Source: Diplodia intermedia (Eukaryota > Ascomycota > Dothideomycetes > Botryosphaeriales > Botryosphaeriaceae). Taken from it: a stretch of DNA of 64,000 bases. The DNA is taken from assembly GCA_021495925.1 (NCBI GenBank), contig JAKEKT010000062.1:1-64000 (forward strand), given 5' to 3'. The notes below the pieces were generated by a model that saw nothing but the letters and a program-made list of their open reading frames with translations, was not told the DNA's origin and made no database searches. Positions 49,120-57,704 of the stretch are shown one piece after another. A program made the translations under genes and the position numbers. Each line of letters begins with the position of its first letter. Within the stretch, counting starts at the first letter, position 1.

Positions 49120-49265
49120 ACTAGATCGTAGAAAAAGTTCTTAATAGCGGCTACGTTAACGATTAGTTTAGATACCTTCTATAATAGAAAGAATACTAGA
49201 ATAATATCTAGAAACTATCGAAAAACTATAATAGCTATAGAGACCTTATTATAGAATTCTATCGT
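49120..49265 (+). pseudogene. Chromodomain remnant at the integrase C-terminus
   Basis: The frame shows IVEKVLNSGYVND, RYLL followed by a stop pair where Val-Lys-Trp would be, KEY, and a final DLIIEFYR, matching the layout of a chromodomain (E-x-I-L-D, LVKWKGY, FH/FY). This assigns the element to the chromoviruses. Confidence 0.65.
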
Positions 49266-49329
49266 TAAAACTCGAAACGTTCTACGCCTATACCTCGCTC
49301 GAGAGAAAGACCGCGAAATTAAATAAAGA

Positions 49330-49800
49330 TTTAGCCCGCGACTAATTTATCGGCTCGAATAACTTCGGCGGCGTAGTAGAACTCGAAGAATCGATAGAAT
49401 CTATACTAATATTAACTAAGAACTTATTACGTAAACGCTTTAGTAATCGCTTCTTCTTAGCGTTTTTAGAGTTAATAGAATCTTTAGTAGCTAACCGCTC
49501 TAACGCTATATAGTCTTCTTTCTCTAAGACGATAATATTCTTAGTAACGAAAACCTAGTCTAAAATAGTAAAACCCTATTTCTTAAGTAAACGACGTTAC
49601 TTACGAAGACGAAATAACTTAGTAAAAGCTAGCTAGATACGCTTCTTAATCTACTACTAAAGTTTCTTTAACTTCTCTAAGAAAGTCTAAAGAGCGTTAT
49701 ACTTAGTCTTCTCTTTAGCCCGAATCCGCTCTTACTAGCGGCGAAGACGATTTACTAGTTAATTAATAAAGAAAGCGAAAGAAAAAAAGAAGACTTACTA
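49330..49800 (-). pseudogene. Antisense coiled-coil ORF remnant inside the retrotransposon
   Basis: The minus strand between integrase and 3' LTR has a coherent frame broken only by TAA/TAG codons. It reads FLEKLKKL, then LAFTKLFRLRK(stop)RRLLKK, then ALERLATKDS. The Arg/Lys/Leu heptads resemble a widespread small fungal coiled-coil protein with an RLRKQxRLL motif. Stops fall where Gln or Trp would be expected, as in the sense genes. Confidence 0.5.
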
Positions 49801-50090
49801 GCTACTATAGAAAAATGCTAAGCATTATATATATTAGACCCTCGCGTAATATACTCTCTATAACGAAAAGAACGAGAACCTACGCGATAGACGCGACCAT
49901 TAGCTTTATAGTTAAAGTAAGTACGCGTAACCGAAGTAAGAGTAGTAGCGGTAGATAACTTTATACGATAAGAAGACTTATCGCGAGAATACTTAAAAGA
50001 TATAATAGAGCTTATAGAAGAAAAGAAGAGAAATTACTAAAGAATTAAAAGATATACGCGAATAGTAAATCTTTAGGTTAAAGATTCTTA

Positions 50091-50103
50091 AGATAGAAGG
50101 TAG
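50091..50103 (+). promoter_or_regulatory. Polypurine tract of the retrotransposon
   Basis: A purine-rich stretch (AGATAGAAGGTAG) directly precedes LTR2, where plus-strand DNA synthesis would start. Confidence 0.55.
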
Positions 50104-50897
50104 TATTACGAATTCTAGAATATAAGGGCTTTATAACTCTAAGGGCTAAAAGCCCGCACGAAAGAAAGTATTATAAGAACTAATAAGTCTTACGAACGAT
50201 AGAGTCGTACGAGTAGAAATTCCGTACGAGAAGAACGAGCGTAAGAGAACTTAGCGTCTATAAGACTAAGCTTAGATAGTAGCTAAAGCCCGTACGAAAA
50301 AAACGCCTATAGAAATCTAGATAGAGTAGAAGAATATACGTAACGAAAAGTCTATAGAGAAAGTAGAACTATAGAAACTTAATAATCTAGTTAAATTATA
50401 GTTCTATAAGAAATATAAGATTTAGAAAGTAGAAAATAGACGTAAAGATATAAACGAGAGTAAGACGATTATTATAATCGCTTAGTAGCGTTAGAAGTCG
50501 AAAGTTAAAATTTCGAAAGCTATTCGAAGCGTCGAGATTACGTACGATCTAGTTTACTAGTTTAGTAGGGCTTAGTACGACGAACTACTAAACTAATAGT
50601 TTAAACGTTTATTCGTCTTAGCATAACTAAACTACTAAATACTAGATTATAACTAGCTTTTCTATAGTATATAGATATACTTTCTTAGCTAGCATCTTAA
50701 CTCTTCGTAGTTAACTTAAAGTTCTAATTTAAATTCTATTAATTTAGAGATAACCGGCTTACTATGTATTATATAATTACGTAATACTTTCTTATCTCTT
50801 TATTATTATTCTTCTCTTATCTCTTTAAGGTAAACCCTTCGATTTTATTTACCTACTAAGCGACTTCGAAGCTTAGTAGAAGAAGTCTACTATTATA
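50104..50897 (+). repeat. 3' LTR, 794 bp
   Basis: Same length and ends as the 5' LTR. In the first ~380 bp the differences from the 5' copy are transitions, mostly G-to-A or C-to-T in this copy. Confidence 0.9.
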
Positions 50898-50902
50898 GCT
50901 CT
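50898..50902. repeat. Target-site duplication GCTCT, right copy
   Basis: GCTCT directly after LTR2, the partner of 42371-42375. Confidence 0.8.
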
Positions 50903-52138
50903 CTACTTTAAAATTTCTATTACTTTAAAACTCGTCTTTTAATTCTCGATCTTAACCGCTACTACGCCGTCTACGAAATTAACTACGGCCTTAAATACTA
51001 TATTTCTAGCCCGAGACTATATTTAAAAGATTATAGATCTCTTAAATTTTCGCTTTAAAGAATTACGACTTCTAGATCTTCTAGAAGTCTTTTATAATTA
51101 TATTAAAAAGAATTATCTCTTCTCTAGTAGTTTAAAGTCTTACTAGTCTACTAGTATCTTAAATTTATTTACTAGTACGTCTTAAACGTTTAGTAAATTC
51201 TCTTAAATCTACGTCGTAGCTATAATAATAAATCTTTCGCTATTAACTTTAAAAATAACTAGATCTTCTAGTAAATTTATCGCTAAAGCTATCTTAATAG
51301 CTAAGTCTAGAGTTTCTACTACTAGATAACTAGTTCTACGTAACTTTATTCTTTCGTCTCTCTTTAACGCTAGAGAATTTTAAAATATTTTTAATACTCG
51401 CTTCTCTAGTATTAAGAAAGAACTCGTTCTTATTATAAATACTATTTCTCTTAAGAGAAACTTAATACTTATAACTATTATCTTCTTCTCTAGTAGTTTT
51501 TTATTAGAGAATTATTCTCTATAAAATAATCTTATTTTATTTAGAGCGATAGAATAATCTAAGACGTAGTTTAAGATAGCTATCTACGATCTTTTTACTA
51601 AGAAATATATCTTTTTAAAGATACTTTTCTCTATTAGAGAGAACGTAGCTATCTTTAATAATAATTTAGAAGTAGTCGATACTTCGTACTAGCTAACGTA
51701 AGAAGAGAAGTAAATAAATTAGTTTATAAGCTTAATTTATCTAAGCTTTTCTATTAAATCTAAGATAAATAAAACTATAAAAAATAGCCTTTATATTATT
51801 AGTCTTTATCTATAAGTAGAAGATCTTCGTCTTCGAATCTCGTCTTTTTTATTATAAATTTTCTTATCTTTTACTTATATTTTCTTTTACTTTTCTCTTT
51901 ATTTTCTACTATTAAGTCTTTAGTTAATAGGTTTTCTCTTTAAAGTTTTTATTTTAACTTTAGACGTTATTTTCTACTTTTAAGTATATTATTTCTAGTA
52001 CTCTTCTAGACTTTCTTTCTAATACGTATATATTTAGATATATAGCTAGAAGCGAATTCTTTAGAGAGATTCTATCTCTAATAGTCTTAGACTCTAGAGA
52101 GACGTTAAACTAAATAAATAAATAAATAAATAAAATAT
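50898..52138. repeat. Right half of the older host insertion
   Basis: RIP-degraded sequence with a long, lightly interrupted plus-strand frame and a poorer minus-strand one. No domain was recognised. It ends in an (AAAT)n tract at about 52110-52134, as in some non-LTR retrotransposons. Confidence 0.5.
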
Positions 52139-53732
52139 ACCGCGATTAGTAGCTAGATTCTTCGAAGACTTAAGACACTTACTTCTAAAAGTTTATAGAA
52201 ATTAGTAAATGTAGATGTGTTTAGGCTCTTCGTTAGAGGGTATTCGGAATTAAGATCTAGAAGCGAGTAGGGTTTCCAGTCTTCGCCATCGTTCGAATGG
52301 TCCCCTGATTTGGTTTGTGAGTTCACGAATCTTGGTTTCGGCATAAGGCCTTACAGAGACAGTCTGCCGGGAAAGGCATGTCAGCAAGGGAAGGTGGCCT
52401 GCCCAAGCAGATGCTGATTGTTCTATAGCAGAAGAGTCAGAAGAAATCCCGTAGAGAAAATACCATACTCACTTGTCCCAGACGTACGCAGAGAGGAACA
52501 GACGTTTCCTTGCTTCGAATTCGTCTGGTAGCAGCCTCTCAGGGTTATTCAATTTCTTTGGGTTGAGATGAAGACCAATGTCCTTCATCATCCTGATTGC
52601 CTTGGATTGATCAACGACAGCCGAGTTCTCCGTTCATTCCAACATACCATTCCAGTATAAAGCCAACCTTGGCTGTTGTTCCCCTGCGAGCACTGTCGCC
52701 CTCCCAAAATCAGAAGCCCTTGGATAGTCGCAATGGTCGGCTGCGGCTGTTCCATTTCGGCCTGCAGCAGGAGTTTTGCCTTTGCGAGAAAGGGCTCGCC
52801 GTGGCCAATGTCCTTGAAGCGTGGGTTATGCGAGTCTACGTGTCTTGCGGCATGCGCGTAGATGACGTTGAGAAGGAAAGGCGAAAAATATTGGCCGCCC
52901 AGCGCCATATCCCGCAAAAAGCCTTACAGCGTCAGGACCGCAATTCCAATTTGGATTCACTTACAGCGACGGTAGACACAGTTGTGCAAGGGGTGTTGCC
53001 ATGTCCAGTAGATCTGAAGCAACTCAGATGAGAGCTCGGCGTCCACGGAGTTGTCGTTTTTCAAATTGGCAAATGCCAGTCTTTCCAAGGATCGGTGCAG
53101 CTTGGAATTCACCCGGAACCATTCACGATGATACCGCTCATCGATGCCTGGATGCCTCGGCGGGTCTGCAGCTGCCCTCTCTTCAGTTGGCATGTAGAAG
53201 CGCGAGGTGGCTCCAAAACATTGGATCTATGGCTGATCAGCAACAGAAGAGCATCTGATCTGGTCTTGTGTACCTGGCCATTCTCATCGAGACTCAGCTC
53301 GCTGCATTGCTCTGCGTTCGGCTCCGGAGGCTCATCCACCGACTGCGGTGTCCTGTCGCCTGCCATTGATTTGATCTGCTCCTCCAAGTCACGGATCCTA
53401 TCTTGCGCGTCTTGCAACTGCTCTCGGAGCAGCGGATCATGCTCGGCAACCTTGTACGTGCATGTCTCTCCGCGGACGCGACAACGACGACATGTCGGCT
53501 TGTCACCGTCGCATCGGATCTTCTTTCGGTTGCATGCCGAGCACGCAAATCCGTAACGCCGCGGTGCTTTGGAACCCTCCGATCGAGGCATAGGTGTAGT
53601 TGTCGGTAGTAGTAGGCAGAGGGCGGGGCAAAGCCGAGTTAAATTGCGGGGAACCGGCATCTTTCCGTGCATCATTCCTCAATATATTGTCTCCCGCCCT
53701 GGGATCATCCGTCCAATCCACCTTGCCACGAA

Positions 53733-54906
53733 ATGCTCTCCACCGAATCAACAATCGGCACGTGCCAAAAGAGATCAGGCCGAGGCAGACGGCCAACATT
53801 CGAGGAGCTCCCGTTTCGCAACCCAAGAGATCCAAAAGCATCGGCCTGGGGTCTCTGGGGACCGGATGACGAGCTTGGTACATTGAACCTCCTGCAGCCC
53901 CATGTTGTTTCCGCCGCCGCACGGGAAATCCAACTGGGCATCACCATCCCACTGAAGTTCGCAAGACCATTCCAACCCATGCCTGCTCTTGCTGACTGGA
54001 GTTTTGTCAGCCTCCCTCTCAATGTCCCTGTGCTTCCAATGAACCCGATGAGAAAGTCATGCTCCCACAACATCGTTGCAAAGGGCTACGCAAACGACGA
54101 CGAGGTGTGCGAGTTGCCGCAGACCGGGAGGAGTGCTCAGCTGACACAAGATCGAGATATACCTCAACACACAGAGCTCGTCTCATTGGGATGGGCTTCG
54201 CCACTACCCTTAACAGGGGGCAGAGGAACCCCTTTACTACAACGGAGTAACGCAGAGCGATATCAGCGGGCCGAAGGCAAACGGGAAGATAGGCATTCAA
54301 AGTAAGCTGTCCGCGAAACCCCAGTCCGCAGCCATCGTGCTCACACATCACACGGATATTGCCCGCAGCGCAATAACAGGGAGAGGGGTGCTCCTCGATT
54401 GGCGGCGCTGGGCGCTTGACAACGGCATCCGGTACTCGCCATTTGAGAGTCATGCCATTCCTTTGGAGCAGCTTCAAGCCGTAGCCATCGAGCAGAACGT
54501 CACCTTCAGGACCGGCGATATCCTACTCGTCAGAAGTGGCTGGACAGAGGAATACAGGAAGCTGGGCGAGCGTGACAAGATTGCATTGGCCAGGAGGAAA
54601 GATCGAAGGTTCGTGGGTGTAGAGGCTTCGCGAGAAATGATCAAGTGGCATTGGGACAACGGGTTTGCTGCGGTGGCTGGGGATACAAATGCGTACGAGG
54701 TGTGGCCTCCCACCAAGCCGGATGGAGTTGCGTTGCACGAGGTTTTTCTGAGTGGGTGGGGAATGCCGATTGGAGAGGTGTGGGACCTGGAGGCATTGGC
54801 AGCCTGTTGCAACCAGTTGAAGAGGTGGACGTTTTTCCTGTCGAGCACACCGTTGAATCTGGAGGGTGGGGTGGCGAGTCCTGCAAATGCTGTGGCTATC
54901 TCGTGA
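53733..54906 (+). pseudogene. Cyclase-family (PF04199) hydrolase gene with in-frame stop
   Basis: Two exons, 53733-54104 and 54151-54906, would give a protein of about 375 residues of the cyclase/kynurenine-formamidase-like family. Visible pieces are WGPDDELGTLNLL at the start, the metal-site segment SSHWDGLRH, YYNGVTQSDI, GRGVLLDWRRWA, LLVRSGWTEEY, the central His/Asp region, and the usual fungal ending GGVASPANAVAI. Directly after SSHWDGLRHYP the frame has TAA (54211-54213), where homologues continue. No intron can remove it without losing the metal site. It is therefore called a pseudogene, though a sequencing error or readthrough is possible. It is divergent from the broken regulator, only 141 bp away. 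Confidence 0.7.
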
Positions 54907-54908
54907 CT

Positions 54909-56687
54909 CTAAACGATTGCAAACGACTGTGGTGAGATCCCCAGGTTACCAGCTTCCCCATCCATCAACCCGTGCACGTAGCATTCTCCGAGAAACTCGT
55001 GTTTTCCCTTCTTTGCTTTCCGCAGAATAAACGGAGTTCTCCCTCCGAAAAGCACTACAAGCTTGTCGCCGAGTCGTGTCGAACGGGGGCAAAGACCCAT
55101 GTACCCCTTCTTTGTGACGAATATGTTTCGACCGTGCGTTGCAGCGAACACTTGCGAGCTATACGCAACGAGATCCTTGTACATGGCACTGTCGACGTCG
55201 TGCTCGCCGGGGCGTAGGAAGCCGGCCCTCATCATTTCGACAGCATTGTCCCGATAGTAGAGCCGGTAACACTGCTCAAGATTCGCATCTGGGGGTACCA
55301 TGTTCGCCGCAAGGGTGCGGTAGTACGCCGTTGCAACGTCTTCACCTGTGGGGTAGCTCTTGAGGCTGAGGCCTATCTTCTCCCACATGCGGACACGTCT
55401 GGACGACGCAATGGTGATCTGATCGGAGAAGCCAACGAGATTGAAAAAGTCCTGCTGGAATCTGGCGAGCTTTGCGTTGTTCAACGGAACCAAGTGTTCT
55501 TGCCTGATGTTCGTGCGTGGGTTGCCGACGCGAGATACGATGTCGACCTCCAGTCCCCGTATGTTCAAAGTACGGCTGTCTGCTGAAAAATCGAAGTCGG
55601 GTAGATTGTCGTCGGGACAGTAGCGAGATACGTTCAAAGGGGTTTCTCGGCGATAGGATGGCCAATCCGGCACCCAGGTGGGTAGCTTTTGACAGGCCTT
55701 CCAAGCAAGATCGCCGTTGGAGTTGAGGATTCCAATATCGCCTGATTCCAGGAACTTGATCGTAGTCTTGATGTAGAGGTCGTTGGCCGATATCGAATAG
55801 TCTGGCTTTATTCCAAGCGGATCCGAATCACACGATAGCCCCAGTAGACCGTAAACTTTGTCTTCGCGCAGAGTAGAAATACTCATTCGAGTAGCGTCCA
55901 AAAGGAAGTGTAAAGGCAGACCTGGCCGTCCCTCCTCTGCTCCGTGTTTGTAGTACCACCCAATATCGTTGAGGAAGGAAACACTGGCCAGAGATAGCGG
56001 TCCATGTACCAAAGAGAGAATGTTGGTATTGCCCAGGCACAGCATAGCGAGTAAGATGTCGTTCCACGCGACCTCTTCTCCTCCGACCAAAAATATGGCC
56101 GTGTCTGACATGATGACTTCCTGGATTATCCATATGCGGGAGAACCACGGCCGCGACAACAGCTTATCGAGTGCAAGCCAATCCTTGTTCCATGGGGCGG
56201 GCAGGCCGAATGTTTCCATCTCGGCCTCGGTCATGGTGAGCGCTTCTCTCTTGTAATATGCCTCTTTCAAGCCATCGTTGGCGGCCAAGCTCTTGACCAA
56301 GGACACAGCGTCCGGGCTGTCTTTTGATGCCTCTCCCAACCAAACTATGACGTTGGTGGCTTTGGAGTATATCTCTTTCATCATGGTAACTTGATGGTTC
56401 CGCTCTTCTACGTCGCCTTGATTGATGCAGATGGCATCGATCCACAAGATTCGGGTTCGATCTGCATGGCGGATTCGGTGAAGAGCGTGCCATAGATTCT
56501 CGGCAACACTGATTCGGAGACCGTTGCATGATATGTAGAACTGCGGCTCCGGGCGGCCCCATGTATAGGATAGGGCTTCATAAGACGGGGCGTGTTGCAG
56601 CGGATGGGTCGACATGGAACATGTTATCGGTGAGCTTAGCAACCCAGGCTCGAGATGGAGAAACCGAAGCGTTGTTTTTTCGGGCAA
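54909..56687 (-). CDS. HET-domain protein (heterokaryon incompatibility type)
   Basis: A 592-codon frame. The HET domain starts at YEALSYTWGRPE and continues with ILWIDAICINQGD, ERNHQVTMMKEIYSKATNVIVWLGE and WFSRIWIIQEV, the three conserved HET blocks. The C-terminal half is the usual variable region. The first codon of the frame at 56687 is TTG; the first ATG in frame is at 56615. The frame stays open upstream to about 56730, where a 3' splice site (AACAG) follows, so a short upstream exon probably supplies the true start; a coding-like stretch at about 56770-56840 is a candidate. HET proteins trigger cell death after fusion of incompatible hyphae. The stop at 54909 is only a few bases from the cyclase stop (convergent). 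Confidence 0.85.
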   Translation of the reverse strand: MPEKTTLRFLHLEPGLLSSPITCSMSTHPLQHAPSYEALSYTWGRPEPQFYISCNGLRISVAENLWHALHRIRHADRTRILWIDAICINQGDVEERNHQVTMMKEIYSKATNVIVWLGEASKDSPDAVSLVKSLAANDGLKEAYYKREALTMTEAEMETFGLPAPWNKDWLALDKLLSRPWFSRIWIIQEVIMSDTAIFLVGGEEVAWNDILLAMLCLGNTNILSLVHGPLSLASVSFLNDIGWYYKHGAEEGRPGLPLHFLLDATRMSISTLREDKVYGLLGLSCDSDPLGIKPDYSISANDLYIKTTIKFLESGDIGILNSNGDLAWKACQKLPTWVPDWPSYRRETPLNVSRYCPDDNLPDFDFSADSRTLNIRGLEVDIVSRVGNPRTNIRQEHLVPLNNAKLARFQQDFFNLVGFSDQITIASSRRVRMWEKIGLSLKSYPTGEDVATAYYRTLAANMVPPDANLEQCYRLYYRDNAVEMMRAGFLRPGEHDVDSAMYKDLVAYSSQVFAATHGRNIFVTKKGYMGLCPRSTRLGDKLVVLFGGRTPFILRKAKKGKHEFLGECYVHGLMDGEAGNLGISPQSFAIV

Positions 56688-57704
56688 TTTGGCATGTTCA
56701 AACGTAGCTCCGCTACTGTTGGATCCAAATTAGACCTTGGAGCTTGCGAGCCACCTAATAAACCTACTGGAACTGTGGATACTCAGGCAAGGGCTGTAGC
56801 TCTTTCTCCCAATCATACAACGTGTGTCGAAACTGTAAGTTGAAACGGCGCGTCCTTTGTTCCCTGGAATGGAGTCAGCATTTGGATGCTGTTGACTCGG
56901 ATTTACCACTTACTTTGTTCTTAGCTTGTACGAGGGTGGAAAGAAGGGCACGAGATGGGTGCGTAACCGATGGAAAAGAAAGAAAACATGTACGTGAATC
57001 TCCCACAAGTGCATGGTCGGGAAGAAGGCTCGATACAGCGCCTGATCAAGACGCCGCAACCAGCTTTGGTCCTCCGAAGGGCCCTGAGAGGACTGCATAG
57101 CCATAATTCAGTTTTTGTTTGTTCTGTAAGATGGCGGTGAGAAGGTTTGAAACTTTGAACGAGGGAGTCTAAATATAACGTGCTAGTTTTAGCCCCCAAA
57201 CCTCCACGTGGAATGAAGATAGTAAGACTTGAGAGATAATTAATTTCTTTCGATGCTATTATATAAGAATAAACTGCTAAAAAAACACTATTAAGTACCT
57301 AGCTTAAACGTCACGAGAAGGATGTATTACGGTTCGCCTCTAATTTCACGTGACTGTTTAGCTTACTAACATATTATAGACCCCGAGGGAATCATTCCAG
57401 CCGAATTGTAGAGATGTAGCGTCTCTGAAGAATAGAGGTACGGGCGGGAATGGGCCGGTGACACAGTGATGTCAGCGTCGGCATTTTACCGACCGCAGCC
57501 CCGCACGGCATCTCTCCGACAATCTCCACGCGACATCTTCCCGACACTATCGACCGGGCAGCTCGGTAGGGTTTTGCCCTTGAAACTAAAGATGCAGATG
57601 ATGCTACTCGCAAGCGTGGTTTACAGATAGGTTGAGCTCTCACCAGCACATTTTACGCAATCAGTTCCTCCCACTCGACGTCCCAACAAAAGTGGCCAGC
57701 CACA
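56688..57704. other. Intergenic region between HET and AtuA genes
   Basis: About 1 kb between divergent genes. The 5' end of the HET gene probably reaches into 56688-56850. The part at 57220-57380 is AT-rich. No other feature was seen. Confidence 0.45.

Larger units (their letters stand above)
42376..50897 (+). mobile_element. Ty3/Gypsy chromovirus retrotransposon, RIP-inactivated
   Basis: Two direct repeats of 794 bp bound an internal region of about 6.9 kb. The order on the plus strand is gag, protease, reverse transcriptase, RNase H, integrase and a C-terminal chromodomain, the Ty3/Gypsy chromovirus order. All frames carry many TAA and TAG codons that correspond to CAA, CAG or TGG changed by C-to-T transitions on one or other strand. 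A purine tract (50091-50103) lies before LTR2. The element is flanked by GCTCT on both sides. It is dead as it stands. Confidence 0.9.
41430..52138. mobile_element. AT-rich RIP-degraded insertion block (nested transposons)
   Basis: A sharp change in composition begins at about 41450 and ends at about 52150. Inside, CpA and TpG dinucleotides are almost absent (none in most lines) while CpG remains, the pattern left by repeat-induced point mutation. No frame longer than 60 codons survives. The block interrupts the Zn2Cys6 gene. The octamer ACCGCGAT occurs at both edges (41421-41428 and 52139-52146) and may be a target duplication; an (AAAT)n tract at about 52110-52134 directly precedes the right copy. 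An alternative boundary lies near the shared TTCGAA at 41449 and 52161. The block is composite: an LTR retrotransposon sits inside an older sequence (41430-42375 plus 50898-52138). Confidence 0.85.
40380..53591 (-). pseudogene. Zn2Cys6 transcription factor gene split by a 10.7-kb insertion
   Basis: Exons on the minus strand: 53274-53591, 52965-53226, 52648-52922, 52473-52600, 52355-52422, and a sixth from 52304 to about 52190 that runs into the AT-rich block. The coding sequence resumes at about 41440 and continues to 41234, with a last exon 40380-41181. The N-terminus has the C6 cluster (CSACNRKKIRCDGDKPTCRR) and a coiled coil. The middle is the fungal transcription factor domain, with GWLYTGM joined to AIRMMKDIGLHL and a CLGRPPSL motif. 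The piece after the insertion continues the domain (VTRLEGKLRSFYRG, LYHVVIILLYRPF). The insertion lies within the regulatory domain, so the product would be truncated. The 42-bp second intron is short but joins well. Confidence 0.85.

Noticed and set aside
41450..52150. Foreign DNA, mitochondrial insert or centromere fragment
   Set aside because: Gypsy domains, paired LTRs and CpA/TpG loss explain the AT-richness; no mitochondrial gene was seen.
54302..54331. A 30-bp intron in the cyclase gene
   Set aside because: Too short for a fungal intron, and the sequence reads through in frame without it.
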